From positions 620,001 through 684,000 of the forward strand of contig NZ_JPRI01000001.1 of the NCBI RefSeq assembly GCF_000737765.1: 64,000 bases of DNA. Direction: 5' to 3'. Source of the DNA: Chryseobacterium vrystaatense (GTDB taxonomy: Bacteria; Bacteroidota; Bacteroidia; Flavobacteriales; Weeksellaceae). The notes under the pieces were generated by a model, which saw only the letters and a program-made list of their open reading frames with translations, made no database searches and was not told the origin of the DNA. Positions 49,943-58,512 of the stretch are shown here, piece by piece (within the stretch, counting starts at the first letter, position 1; each line of letters opens with the position of its first letter). A program made the position numbers and the translations under genes.

Positions 49943-50773
49943 TTATATCACAAATGTTAAAGATTCAGGAAGTGTTCCGTTATCTTTTATCTTTATTTCA
50001 CTTTTATTATAAACCAGAGAGCTGGAAGGAACGTTTTGTGTAATCCATACATTTCCTCCGATAATACTGTCTCTGCCGATGGTTGTATTCCCTCCTAAAA
50101 TGGTGGCTCCGGAATATATAATAACATGGTCTTCAATATTGGGATGCCTTTTCTCATTGGCCTTGTCCTTTGAAACATTTAAAGCTCCCAGTGTTACCCC
50201 CTGATACAGCTTTACATGATTTCCAATCTCTGTGGTCTCTCCGATCACGATTCCTGTTCCATGGTCGATAAAGAAATATTTTCCAATAACCGCACCCGGA
50301 TGGATGTCTATCCCGGTCCTGCTATGCGCATATTCCGAGATCACCCGGGGCAGGATTTTTACCTTTTGAATCCAGAGCTGATGGGAGATCCTGTACACAT
50401 ACGTGGCAAAAAAGCCCGGATATGAGAGGAGTATTTCTTCCAAAGACTCTGTTGCGGGATCAAATTCTAAAATAGATTCAGCGTCCAAAACCAATGTGCT
50501 GTAGATATCAGGTAATGCGAAAAAGAACCGGTCTGTCTGCTTTATGGCAAAAACCTCATCCTCTGATGCGTTTATTATCAGATCAAAAAGAATTTTCCGC
50601 AAGTTTTTAAATCCGTCATGAAGCTGATCTTCAGTATTTGTTTTTTGTGGAAGAAACATGAGAATATACAGGCCTCTGACAAAATTTTCCATTTTGTTCT
50701 TATCAAAGAATCCCTGAGAACTACTCTTTTTCTTTTCAAGGATCTGCTTAATAAAATGTTCTGAAACTTTCAT
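49943..50773 (-). CDS. cysE: Serine O-acetyltransferase
   Basis: A helical N-terminal domain (about 1-150) is followed by a left-handed beta-helix of hexapeptide repeats: GIDIHPGAVIGKYFFIDHGTGIVIGETTEIGNHVKLYQGVTLG is the active region with the catalytic His in DHGTG, and ends with NTTIGRDSIIGGNVW. At 276 residues it is the size of the EpsC-type enzymes. It acetylates serine with acetyl-CoA, and it is 3 bp after cysN. CysE normally binds CysK and is feedback inhibited by cysteine. Confidence 0.95.
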   Translation of the reverse strand: MKVSEHFIKQILEKKKSSSQGFFDKNKMENFVRGLYILMFLPQKTNTEDQLHDGFKNLRKILFDLIINASEDEVFAIKQTDRFFFALPDIYSTLVLDAESILEFDPATESLEEILLSYPGFFATYVYRISHQLWIQKVKILPRVISEYAHSRTGIDIHPGAVIGKYFFIDHGTGIVIGETTEIGNHVKLYQGVTLGALNVSKDKANEKRHPNIEDHVIIYSGATILGGNTTIGRDSIIGGNVWITQNVPSSSLVYNKSEIKIKDNGTLPESLTFVI

Positions 50774-50776
50774 TTT

Positions 50777-52015
50777 TTACTGAATTATACATGCTGCAAC
50801 GGTAGCATTAGAGGTTTCATCTACCAGAATAGCCGATCCCGTCTTTTTATTGCTTATAAAATCATCAAAAACCAAAGGCTGCGCTGTCTTAATGACTACT
50901 TTTGCGATCTCATTGAGCTTTATTTCTCCTTCTACAGTTTCCTGTTCCAGGGTATTGACATTGATCTTGTAATCTACCTGTTTTACCACGGCCCTGAGCT
51001 GTCTGCTGTGATGCTGTATCAGATATTTATTACCCGGCTGCAGGCTTTTATGGTCGAGCCAGCACAGCAGTACCTCTACTTCTTTCTCAACGCTGGGAAG
51101 TTCTTCTGCTGATGCAAAGAGGTCTCCTCTGCTGATATCGATGTCTTCTTTAATCTGAATGACAGCAGGCTGTCCTTCAGAGGTTTCCTGAACCTCAGTT
51201 CCATTCACTTCTATGGAAGATATTTCAGTAATGATCCCTGCAGGAAGTATTGCGATTTTATCTCCTTTCTGAAAACTTCCGCTGATGATCTGCCCTGCAT
51301 ACCCCCGATAATCATGGAGTTCCTCTGTCTGAGGACGGATCACATACTGTACCTGGAAACGGCTGCCACTGTTGTGCACTTCATCAAGCTGTACTTCTTC
51401 CAGATAATCCAGCAGCGAACTTCCCTGATACCAGCCTGTGGTGGATGACAGAGAAACAATATTATCTCCTTTCAGTGCAGAAATCGGAAAATAGGTGACA
51501 TCATTCAAGCCCAGACCTTCTGCCATCTTTGAATAATCTGCTTTAATGGTTTCAAAAACGTCTTCTGAATAATCCACCATATCCATTTTGTTGATCGCAA
51601 CCGCCACTTTTTTCAGTTGAAGCAGTGAAGCGATAATAGAATGTCTTCTAGTTTGTTCAATAACTCCTTTCCTTGCATCAATCAGAATCACCATAAGATC
51701 TGAATTGGAAGCTCCAGTAATCATATTCCGTGTGTACTGGACATGTCCCGGAGCATCCGCAATGATAAATTTTCTTTTTGACGTCGAAAAATACCGGTAG
51801 GCAACATCAATGGTAATTCCCTGTTCTCTTTCTGCACGGAGACCGTCCGTTAAAAGGGCTAGATCTACTCCGTCTTCATTTTTATTTTTGGAATGTTTTT
51901 CAAGGACTTCCAGCTGATCCTGCAAAATACTTTTGCTATCGTACAGCAGTCTTCCGATGAGGGTGCTTTTCCCGTCATCTACGCTTCCTGCTGTTATAAA
52001 TCTTAATATATCCAC
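50777..52015 (-). CDS. cysN: Sulfate adenylyltransferase subunit 1 (GTPase)
   Basis: The frame is open to 52054, but I start at GTG 52015 because MDILRFITAGSVDDGKSTLIG is the conserved N-terminus. G-domain motifs are GSVDDGKST (P-loop), EREQGITIDV (switch), DAPGHVQ and NKMD. Two beta-barrel domains follow, as in EF-Tu-like proteins. It is the GTPase that powers formation of adenosine phosphosulfate by the CysD subunit coded upstream. There is no fused APS kinase domain, which fits a pathway that reduces APS directly. Confidence 0.95.
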   Translation of the reverse strand: MDILRFITAGSVDDGKSTLIGRLLYDSKSILQDQLEVLEKHSKNKNEDGVDLALLTDGLRAEREQGITIDVAYRYFSTSKRKFIIADAPGHVQYTRNMITGASNSDLMVILIDARKGVIEQTRRHSIIASLLQLKKVAVAINKMDMVDYSEDVFETIKADYSKMAEGLGLNDVTYFPISALKGDNIVSLSSTTGWYQGSSLLDYLEEVQLDEVHNSGSRFQVQYVIRPQTEELHDYRGYAGQIISGSFQKGDKIAILPAGIITEISSIEVNGTEVQETSEGQPAVIQIKEDIDISRGDLFASAEELPSVEKEVEVLLCWLDHKSLQPGNKYLIQHHSRQLRAVVKQVDYKINVNTLEQETVEGEIKLNEIAKVVIKTAQPLVFDDFISNKKTGSAILVDETSNATVAACIIQ

Positions 52016-52104
52016 GTTTGTCTTTTTAAAAATGATTAATGATGAGCGATACATTCGCTGTAGATTATTTTTACTGCGCTATAATACTTATTACTTATAG
52101 CTCA

Positions 52105-53013
52105 TTAAAAGTATCCACCCTTCTTTCGGTCTTCCATGGCTGCTTCTGTCACCCGGTCGTCAATTCTGGTTTCTCCTCTTTCTGAAATTCGGGTAGCAGT
52201 AATCTCCTCAATGACTTTATCTATTGTCACCGCGTCGGATTCTACAGCTGCTGTACAGGTCATATCCCCAACAGTACGGTAGCGTATCCGTTTTGTAATC
52301 ACCCTATCATTTTCTTCCAACACAGCAAATTCTGAATTCGCGATCCAGTGTCCGTTAAGGTCCACCACTTCCCTTTCGTGCGAAAAGTAAATAGAAGGCA
52401 GATCTATATGCTCTCTCCTGATATAATTCCAGACATCCAGTTCTGTCCAGTTGCTTATCGGGAATACCCTTACGTTTTCTCCTTTATGAATTTTTCCATT
52501 GAAAATATTCCACAGCTCAGGTCTTTGAAGTTTGGGATCCCATTGTCCAAACTCATCCCGAACAGAGAATATTCTTTCTTTAGCCCTGGCTTTTTCCTCA
52601 TCTCTACGGGCTCCGCCGATGCATGCATCAAATTCGAATTCTTCAATTGCATCAAGGAGGGTAAAGGTTTGCAGCCAGTTCCGGCTTGGAAATTTCCCTT
52701 TGGGTTCTGTCAGTTTTCTTTTATGAATGGTATCTTCCACTTTTCGTACAACAAGATCTACATTCATCTCTGCCGCCAGGTGATCCCTGAAGTCCAGAAC
52801 CTCCTGGAAGTTGTGTCCGGTATCTACATGAACAAAGGTAAAAGGTATTTTCCCGTGAGGAAAAGCCTTTGCGGCAAGATGGGCCAGTACAATACTGTCT
52901 TTTCCGCCGCTGAACAGTAAAGCAGGACGTTCAAACTGTCCCGCCACCTCCCGTAAAATATAGATGGACTCAGCTTCTAACTGATCTAAATAATTCAAAT
53001 GATATAATGACAT
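52105..53013 (-). CDS. cysD: Sulfate adenylyltransferase subunit 2
   Basis: A PP-loop enzyme: ALLFSGGKDSIVLAHLA (residues about 30-46) is the ATP-binding motif. The CysD signature GGARRDEEKARAKERIFSVRD and NIFNGKIHKGENVRVFPISNWTELDVWNYI are present. It forms APS and pyrophosphate from ATP and sulfate, as a heterodimer with CysN. At 302 residues it is full length. It is 12 bp after cysH. The gene order cysH-cysD-cysN fits the direction of the pathway except that reduction is coded first. Confidence 0.97.
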   Translation of the reverse strand: MSLYHLNYLDQLEAESIYILREVAGQFERPALLFSGGKDSIVLAHLAAKAFPHGKIPFTFVHVDTGHNFQEVLDFRDHLAAEMNVDLVVRKVEDTIHKRKLTEPKGKFPSRNWLQTFTLLDAIEEFEFDACIGGARRDEEKARAKERIFSVRDEFGQWDPKLQRPELWNIFNGKIHKGENVRVFPISNWTELDVWNYIRREHIDLPSIYFSHEREVVDLNGHWIANSEFAVLEENDRVITKRIRYRTVGDMTCTAAVESDAVTIDKVIEEITATRISERGETRIDDRVTEAAMEDRKKGGYF

Positions 53014-53025
53014 ATTTTATTTTTT

Positions 53026-53739
53026 TTATTGATGAACATGCAGGCCGCATTCTTTCTTATCGGCATCCTCCCACCACCATCGGCCGGCTCTGAAATCTTC
53101 TCCTTCCTTAATTGCTCTGGTACAGGGTTCACATCCAATGCTTACAAATCCTTTTTTGTGAAGCTGGTTATAAGGAAGGTGATAGGCTTTTACATAGTCT
53201 TGCACCTGTTCTGTGGTCCAGTGCAGGATAGGATGAAACTTAATGACCTGATGATCCGGATCCCATTCCAGCTGTGGCATTTCTTTTCTTCCTGCCGAAT
53301 GTTCCGACCTTAAGCCTGTGATCCAGACCTTGTATCCCTGAAGTGCCTTTTTTAAAGGAATAACCTTTCGGATATTACAGCAGGCTTTTCTCTTTTCTAC
53401 CGATTGATAAAAAGAATCCGGTCCGTTTTCTGACACCAACTGCTGCAGAGATTCAGGATCCGGATAATATGCTTTAATTTTTTTTTTGAAGAATGCTCTG
53501 GAGGAAGTCCAGGTTTCATAGGTCTGCTCAAAAAGTCTTCCCGTATCCAGCGTAAAAATATCAATATTCAAGTTTTTTATCAGATGAGTTACTACCTGAT
53601 CTTCATAACTGAAGCTGGTAGAAAAGATGACTTCTCCAGGAAACCTGTTGGCAAGAACTTCTAAAAAACCATCATTGAAAGCACCTACAGAGGCCTTTTC
53701 CAGTAATTGATTGAATTCTATTTTCAGGGGATTTTCCAT
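53026..53739 (-). CDS. cysH: APS reductase (phosphoadenylyl/adenylyl-sulfate reductase)
   Basis: The PP-loop related fold has TSFSYEDQVVTHL. The cluster cysteine pairs are Cys120-Cys121 (KACCNIRK) and Cys203-Cys206 (SIGCEPC), which bind 4Fe-4S in APS reductases. The catalytic Cys231 is in the C-terminal ECGLH. The four-Cys pattern and the absence of APS kinase in the window point to adenylyl sulfate as substrate. It is the first gene of the cys operon, and its promoter overlaps an Rrf2-type palindrome (53783-53805). Confidence 0.95.
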   Translation of the reverse strand: MENPLKIEFNQLLEKASVGAFNDGFLEVLANRFPGEVIFSTSFSYEDQVVTHLIKNLNIDIFTLDTGRLFEQTYETWTSSRAFFKKKIKAYYPDPESLQQLVSENGPDSFYQSVEKRKACCNIRKVIPLKKALQGYKVWITGLRSEHSAGRKEMPQLEWDPDHQVIKFHPILHWTTEQVQDYVKAYHLPYNQLHKKGFVSIGCEPCTRAIKEGEDFRAGRWWWEDADKKECGLHVHQ

Positions 53740-53760
53740 TTTGAATTGAAATTAACTCCT

Positions 53761-53795
53761 GCAAATATATATAAATCCTATTTATCCTACCAAAT
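53761..53795 (-). promoter_or_regulatory. Promoter of the cys operon
   Basis: On the minus strand TTTG (53794-53791), 21 bp, then TATATTTG (53769-53762) fits the TTTG-N19-21-TAnnTTTG consensus. The -33 lies inside the palindrome 53783-53805, so binding there would block it. The leader is only about 18 bp. Confidence 0.6.
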
Positions 53796-53805
53796 TAGTA
53801 GGATA
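53783..53805. promoter_or_regulatory. Rrf2-type operator overlapping the cysH -33
   Basis: A 23-bp palindrome with one mismatch centred on A53794: arms TATCCTAC/GTAGGATA around CAAATTA. Its core CTACCAAATTAGTAG matches the operator at 29400-29418. The Rrf2 gene at 53824 is adjacent. Confidence 0.7.
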
Positions 53806-53823
53806 TAAAAATTAAAAAAAATT

Positions 53824-54240
53824 TCAGCTGTTTTTTATAAAGGAAGTCAAAGTCGCTTCCATCATGCTTTTCCTTGTTTTTTCTCTTACAATCATCAATT
53901 CATTTCTCAGATAACAGGTTGCCTCATCGACACAGTCATCACAAGGTTCGTAAAAGTTCAATGAAATACAGGGTGTTAAGGCAATGGGGCCTTCGAAAAT
54001 ACGATAGATATCCGCCAACGAAACATCGTCAGGAGACTTCAGGAGATAATACCCTCCGGCATTTCCCTGTTTGCTGTTGACTAACTTGGCTCTTTTCAAT
54101 TCGAGAAGAATCTGCTCTAAAAACTTTTTGGAAATATTCTCATCCTGTGCAATAATAGCAGTCGATAAAAATCCCTGATTGTAGTTTCTTGCCAACCTAA
54201 CCATTGCTTTCAAAGCATATTTGCAACGTTTGGACATCAT
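53824..54240 (-). CDS. Rrf2-family regulator, probable sulfur/cysteine regulator
   Basis: The N-terminal winged helix (MSKRCKYALKAMVRLA, STAIIAQDENISKKFLEQILLELKRAKLVNSKQGNAGGY) is typical of Rrf2. A cysteine group follows at Cys91, Cys100, Cys103 and Cys109 (PCISLNFYEPCDDCVDEATC), in the region where IscR ligates its cluster. A Fe-S cluster or thiol sensor is possible. The Bacillus relative CymR represses cysteine genes. The gene lies directly upstream of the cys operon in the same direction with the shared operator between them, so it is the likely regulator, and perhaps autoregulates. Start at codon 2 is also possible. Confidence 0.88.
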   Translation of the reverse strand: MMSKRCKYALKAMVRLARNYNQGFLSTAIIAQDENISKKFLEQILLELKRAKLVNSKQGNAGGYYLLKSPDDVSLADIYRIFEGPIALTPCISLNFYEPCDDCVDEATCYLRNELMIVREKTRKSMMEATLTSFIKNS

Positions 54241-54386
54241 AATTGATGCAAGTTATAACAATTTATTTAATTTCCGAAATTGCGGATTGAGATTAGAAAA
54301 ATCAATTCCTGCTACCCTCTGAAAATATCCCTCAAAGTTCAGATTTGAAAAATTTACATTGTATATTTGTTGGAAATTTATGATCG

Positions 54387-55634
54387 ATGAGTATAATAGA
54401 ATTCAACCCATTGTGGAAAGAGAAATTACTGAACCGTTTTCTCGCGTATGTAAAAATATATTCAACCAGTGATGCGGAAAGCGAAGCAACCCCTTCTACA
54501 CCGCGACAGTGGGACATTGCAAAGTATATTGCAGAGGAACTGAAAACGATCGGCCTGGCAGATGTTTCCATTGATGACAACGGGTATATTATGGGATATG
54601 TTCCTTCTAACCTGGAGAATGACAACACCCCTACAATAGGATTTATTTCACATTATGATACATCTCCTGATTTCAGCGGAGAAAATGTAAAACCACAAAT
54701 CTGGGAAAACTATGACGGAGGAGATCTTCTTTTGAATGAAACTACAGGATTCACCCTGTCTTCTTCAAAATTTGAGAGCTTAAAAAAATATATCGGACAA
54801 ACACTTATCACTACAGACGGGAATACCCTTCTTGGAGCTGATGATAAAGCGGGATGTGCAGAAATTGTAACGGCTGCCGAATACCTTATCGCTCATCCGG
54901 AAATCAAACACGGAAGAATTGCTGTAGGATTTACCCCTGATGAAGAAATCGGAAGAGGAGCGCATAAGTTTGATGTTGCCAAATTCGGTGCAGAATGGGC
55001 TTATACTATGGATGGAAGTGAAGTTGGAGAATTGGAATATGAAAATTTCAATGCTGCAGGAGCTGTAGTGAAAATCCACGGATTGAGTGTTCACCCAGGT
55101 TATGCTTACGGAAAGATGATCAATGCTGCCCTTTTAGCCGCTGAATTTATACAGTTGCTTCCAGCTAATGAAACTCCGGCTACCACTAAAGGTTTTGACG
55201 GATTTTATCATTTAATGGATGTTACAGCTGATATTTCTGAAGCTAAGCTTCAATATATTATTCGTGACCATGATGAGGAAAAATATGAAGCCAGAAAAAA
55301 ATTCATGGAGGAAAAAGTGGCTGAATTCAACCAAAAGCATGGTGAAGGAACCGCTGAAGTTGAAATCAAAGAACAGTACCGTAACATGAAGCAGCAGTTT
55401 GAAGGAAAAATGCACATCATCGACCTTGCTGCAAAAGCTATGAAAGAAGCTGATATTGAACCCAAAATCAAAGCCATCAGAGGTGGTACAGACGGCGCTC
55501 AGCTATCCTATATGGGACTCCCTTGCCCAAACATTTTTGCCGGAGGAATGAACTTCCACGGTCCTTACGAATATGTAGCTTTGGAAAGCATGGAGAAAGC
55601 AGTTGAAGTGATCATTAATATTGTAAAAGCTTAA
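54387..55634 (+). CDS. pepT: Peptidase T (tripeptide aminopeptidase)
   Basis: A 415-residue M20 metallopeptidase. IGFISHYDTSPDFSG supplies the first zinc His and Asp, LGADDKAGCAEIV the bridging Asp, and TPDEEIGRGAH the catalytic Glu and second metal Glu. The lid domain follows (residues about 210-320: VKIHGLSVHPGYAYGKM), and RGGTDGAQLSYMGLPCPNIFAGGMNFHGPYEYV gives the last His. It removes the N-terminal residue from tripeptides in the cytosol. A TATATTTG element lies about 18 bp before the start. It is 5 bp before the next gene, which may be cotranscribed. Confidence 0.96.
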   Translation: MSIIEFNPLWKEKLLNRFLAYVKIYSTSDAESEATPSTPRQWDIAKYIAEELKTIGLADVSIDDNGYIMGYVPSNLENDNTPTIGFISHYDTSPDFSGENVKPQIWENYDGGDLLLNETTGFTLSSSKFESLKKYIGQTLITTDGNTLLGADDKAGCAEIVTAAEYLIAHPEIKHGRIAVGFTPDEEIGRGAHKFDVAKFGAEWAYTMDGSEVGELEYENFNAAGAVVKIHGLSVHPGYAYGKMINAALLAAEFIQLLPANETPATTKGFDGFYHLMDVTADISEAKLQYIIRDHDEEKYEARKKFMEEKVAEFNQKHGEGTAEVEIKEQYRNMKQQFEGKMHIIDLAAKAMKEADIEPKIKAIRGGTDGAQLSYMGLPCPNIFAGGMNFHGPYEYVALESMEKAVEVIINIVKA

Positions 55635-55639
55635 TACTG

Positions 55640-56209
55640 ATGAAAAAACTTTCAGCATTAGCATTTATTTTGATCTTTGCTTTCAGCAGCGCTCAGGTAT
55701 CTGAATTTCAGAAAGCTGACTCCCGGTATGAAAGAAAAATAAAGTCTCTGTACAAGAAATATCCGAAGCCTAATGATGAAAGAACCAAGCAGGAGTGGCT
55801 CCTTACGGAAGCAAAAATATCAGCCTATAAAAATGCTTTAGAAAAGATCTCTGAAGAAGAGAAGAAAATAGCGGCTGATGTCACGTCCCCCGTGACCCCA
55901 AAGATTACTAAGGAAGCTGAATATGAATCTGGAAAGGCCTCTTTTCAAAAGTTTTTGAACGAAGCTGTGGATCTTACTTTCCTGAATTTTGCAGTCAATC
56001 CTTATAAAATAAATTTAAAATTTACTTTAGACTCTAAGGGAAATATCTATCACGTAAAAGTAAAAGGCAATAACCAGGATGTTAACGCATTTATAGAAGC
56101 AGGCTTTTACCGCATCAAAGATAAGGGCAGATGGAAACCGGCAGAATCCAATGGAAAACCGGTATCGTCTGTAGTCAATCTTCCATTACAGTTAAATTTC
56201 AGTAAATAA
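55640..56209 (+). CDS. Secreted protein with TonB_C-like domain
   Basis: A signal peptide (1-18, ends FSSA) is followed by a helical charged region to about 105 (YERKIKSLYKKYPKP). The C-terminal 80 residues resemble the TonB C-terminal fold: NLKFTLDSKGNIYHVKVKGNNQDVN and RWKPAESNGKPVSSVVNLPLQLNF. In proteins like this the domain may act in periplasmic protein contacts. There is no transmembrane anchor beyond the signal. Separation of 5 bp from pepT suggests one transcript. Exact role unknown. A terminator follows. Confidence 0.82.
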   Translation: MKKLSALAFILIFAFSSAQVSEFQKADSRYERKIKSLYKKYPKPNDERTKQEWLLTEAKISAYKNALEKISEEEKKIAADVTSPVTPKITKEAEYESGKASFQKFLNEAVDLTFLNFAVNPYKINLKFTLDSKGNIYHVKVKGNNQDVNAFIEAGFYRIKDKGRWKPAESNGKPVSSVVNLPLQLNFSK

Positions 56210-56216
56210 GATAAGT

Positions 56217-56249
56217 AAACCCGTTACCTGTGTAGCGGGTTTGTTTTTT
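56217..56249 (+). terminator. Terminator after the TonB_C-like gene
   Basis: AAACCCG/CGGGTTT stem (56217-56223 with 56236-56242) and a following T-run. Confidence 0.85.
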
Positions 56250-56378
56250 CCCACCGTCAATTAAACAACCGATATACCAAAATTCCTATCCTTTATTTCC
56301 CTTAATGATGAAAACTGTTCGATTTTTTTATTATATTTACTTTAACATCAGACTATTAACTTTAAAAATTAAATCATC

Positions 56379-56627
56379 ATGAGAACAATTAAAAAAATTT
56401 CAAGAAAAGATCTGTCAACCATACTTGGTGGCGGAATAGATACCTGCCATATGAATGGCGATTCTGCCTATTGCTATACTGACTGTGAATGTGCTTTCGG
56501 AAGAGGATGCGAAATGTATGATGACGGAAATCCAGGAAGATGTATTAGTGTAGGAGGAGGAAATCCTGGTGGAGGCGGTACGGGCGGATGCACTCCTCCA
56601 ACCATTTGTGTGGAAGAACCTTTTTAA
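56379..56627 (+). CDS. Cys-rich peptide with double-glycine leader (bacteriocin-like)
   Basis: Residues 1-19 (KKISRKDLSTILGGG) are a double-glycine type leader as in bacteriocin and pheromone precursors of this genus. The mature part would be about 63 residues with eight cysteines (23, 32, 36, 38, 44, 55, 71, 77) and a Gly-rich stretch (GGGNPGGGGTGG). No processing ABC transporter or modification enzyme is in the window. Function as bacteriocin, signal or structural peptide is unknown. It has its own terminator and precedes a porin and a LytS/LytTR pair. Confidence 0.85.
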   Translation: MRTIKKISRKDLSTILGGGIDTCHMNGDSAYCYTDCECAFGRGCEMYDDGNPGRCISVGGGNPGGGGTGGCTPPTICVEEPF

Positions 56628-56638
56628 AAGATCCATGT

Positions 56639-56667
56639 CGGAAGTCATCACTTCCGATTTTTTTGCT
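56639..56667 (+). terminator. Terminator after the double-glycine peptide gene
   Basis: CGGAAGT/ACTTCCG stem with CATC loop, then ATTTTTTT. Confidence 0.88.
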
Positions 56668-56775
56668 TTTTCAGGTAAAAACAGGTCCTTGTCACAGGAT
56701 TTCTGCCATTCATCAAATAAAGTTTTATTCCGTGACCCATAGTTGTTGTTTTGCATCAAATTATTACAGCAATTT

Positions 56776-57372
56776 ATGAAACAGACGTTTTTAGCACTAA
56801 GCACATTTTTATTATGCATGATGGGTTTTATTGAAACCCGTGCGCAGCAGACTCCCGCATTCCACATCGGAATCAAAGGCGGGGCAAATTTTACAAAAAC
56901 CTCTTCGGAGTCCTCCACCTTGGAAGGGAAATACGGCTTCGGCTATCAGGGAGGAGTCATGACAAGAATGGATATAGGAAGCCTTTATGTACAAGGAGAA
57001 GCTTTATTCAACAAAAGAAAAACCTCCTTCGAAAGCAATGACGGAAGCTCAGCAAAATTAAGCTGGAATTCTATTGACATACCTGTCGTAGTTGGTTATA
57101 AGATCATCAACACGAAGGATTTTAATGTAAGAGCATTCGCCGGAGGAGTTTACAGCTATGCTTTTAAGAACAATTTATCAACTTCCAAAGCATTGCAGGA
57201 CGGTTTTAAAAACTTTGACAAATCCAACATAGGAATCACCGGAGGTGTAGGTGTAGACTATAAAAATTTCACGGCAGACCTCAGATATGAAACAGGGCTT
57301 TCAAGCATCAGCAAAGATTTCAAATCCAAGCCACATAGCTTTACGCTCGGAATAGGATATTTCTTATTCTAA
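56776..57372 (+). CDS. Outer membrane beta-barrel (PorT/OmpW-like) protein
   Basis: I start at ATG 56776 (MKQTFLALSTFLLCMMGF), a good signal peptide; the frame opens 11 codons earlier. Processing is likely after TRAQ at about residue 26. The mature protein of about 170 residues alternates hydrophobic and polar strands (FHIGIKGGANFTKTSS, YGFGYQGGVMTRMDIG) and ends in aromatic LGIGYFLF, as expected for an eight-stranded barrel. It is the common outer membrane_beta-brl type of Bacteroidetes, with no known role. Followed by a terminator at 57394. Confidence 0.85.
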   Translation: MKQTFLALSTFLLCMMGFIETRAQQTPAFHIGIKGGANFTKTSSESSTLEGKYGFGYQGGVMTRMDIGSLYVQGEALFNKRKTSFESNDGSSAKLSWNSIDIPVVVGYKIINTKDFNVRAFAGGVYSYAFKNNLSTSKALQDGFKNFDKSNIGITGGVGVDYKNFTADLRYETGLSSISKDFKSKPHSFTLGIGYFLF

Positions 57373-57393
57373 GAACTTCAATTATCTTTACGC

Positions 57394-57428
57394 ATTAGAA
57401 ACTGCACCCTGCAGTTTCTAATTTTTTA
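57394..57428 (+). terminator. Terminator after the beta-barrel gene
   Basis: A 12-bp stem ATTAGAAACTGC/GCAGTTTCTAAT (57394-57405 with 57411-57422), then TTTTTAT. Confidence 0.92.
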
Positions 57429-57450
57429 TAAACCTGCTTTATTTTCCTGT

Positions 57451-58512
57451 ATGACAAAACCTTTTATTTTAAGAGAATATATTTTTGTTACGCTGTTCTG
57501 GCTGGTTTTTGCAGCTGCTGTGTATATTAACTTTCAGGCCACTTCTGATAAGCAATCCGCTGTATTACAGACCATCGTCCTTGTCATTGTTTCATTTATT
57601 TTCACTCACTTTCTCACAACGAGGCTTCTTCCTAATGCACTGCGGGCCAAAAAGATGAAGTTATTTCTGATTCATGCAACCGGAGTGATCCTTTTATTGA
57701 GCTTTATCTACTCTTTGATTTTCACTTATATTGAAGTCAACGCAAAAAACATGCTTCCTGAACATTTTTCGGGCCATCTTCCTTTTTTATGGAAAGGGTT
57801 TTATCTTGCCCTTCCCGCTTCTTTTCTGATTAACGGATCTGCATGCGGTATCAAGTTTTATCAGGAACACGGCAGAATAGAACGTGATCATATCCTTCTT
57901 CAACAGGCCCATTTAGAGAATCAACTGAAATTATTACAGGATCAGATCAATCCTCATGTCGTCTTTAATATTCTGAACCACATCCATATTCTGATGAAAA
58001 CGGATACTCAGCTTGCGGATTATCTACTGCTGAAGTTTTCAGATATTTTGCGCTATCAGCTTTATCACTGCAGCCAAAATCTCGTCCCTCTGCCCCAGGA
58101 TATTGAACATCTTCAAAATCTGGTAGAGGTCGAAAAATTAAGGTGGGGTAATGAGCTTGAAGTGAATACAGACTGGAATATCGGAAATAAGAAATCATTC
58201 ATTGCGCCTCTCCTGCTTGTTCCATTTATTGAAAATGCATTTAAATATGTCTGCAGGCTTCCGGGACATAAAGGCTATGTAAAGATATCCTGTATGGAGA
58301 AAGGCGGTTTTCTTTCCTTTTATGTTGAAAACTGCTATTCTGATATTGCAAGCTATAAAAAGAAAGAAGGCTCCGGCGGAATAGGTCTTCAAAATGTACA
58401 GAAGCGTTTAAAATTACAATATCCAAACGCTCATGAGCTTAAAATCGAGTCTGCCAATAATGTGTACAAAATAACTTTAACCTTAGAATTGTCTGATAAT
58501 AATGAGCAGTAA
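57451..58512 (+). CDS. LytS-type membrane histidine kinase
   Basis: Four hydrophobic helices lie in the first 130 residues (REYIFVTLFWLVFAAAVYI, AVLQTIVLVIVSFIFTHFL, IHATGVILLLSFIYSLIF, WKGFYLALPASFLI). The His_kinase domain follows, with phospho-acceptor motif LLQDQINPHVVFNILNHI and an HATPase-like region (LVPFIENAFKYV, GGIGLQNVQKRLKL). No sensor domain is present. It overlaps the LytTR regulator by 11 bp and is a second LytS/LytTR pair in the window. The membrane signal is unknown. Confidence 0.93.
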   Translation: MTKPFILREYIFVTLFWLVFAAAVYINFQATSDKQSAVLQTIVLVIVSFIFTHFLTTRLLPNALRAKKMKLFLIHATGVILLLSFIYSLIFTYIEVNAKNMLPEHFSGHLPFLWKGFYLALPASFLINGSACGIKFYQEHGRIERDHILLQQAHLENQLKLLQDQINPHVVFNILNHIHILMKTDTQLADYLLLKFSDILRYQLYHCSQNLVPLPQDIEHLQNLVEVEKLRWGNELEVNTDWNIGNKKSFIAPLLLVPFIENAFKYVCRLPGHKGYVKISCMEKGGFLSFYVENCYSDIASYKKKEGSGGIGLQNVQKRLKLQYPNAHELKIESANNVYKITLTLELSDNNEQ

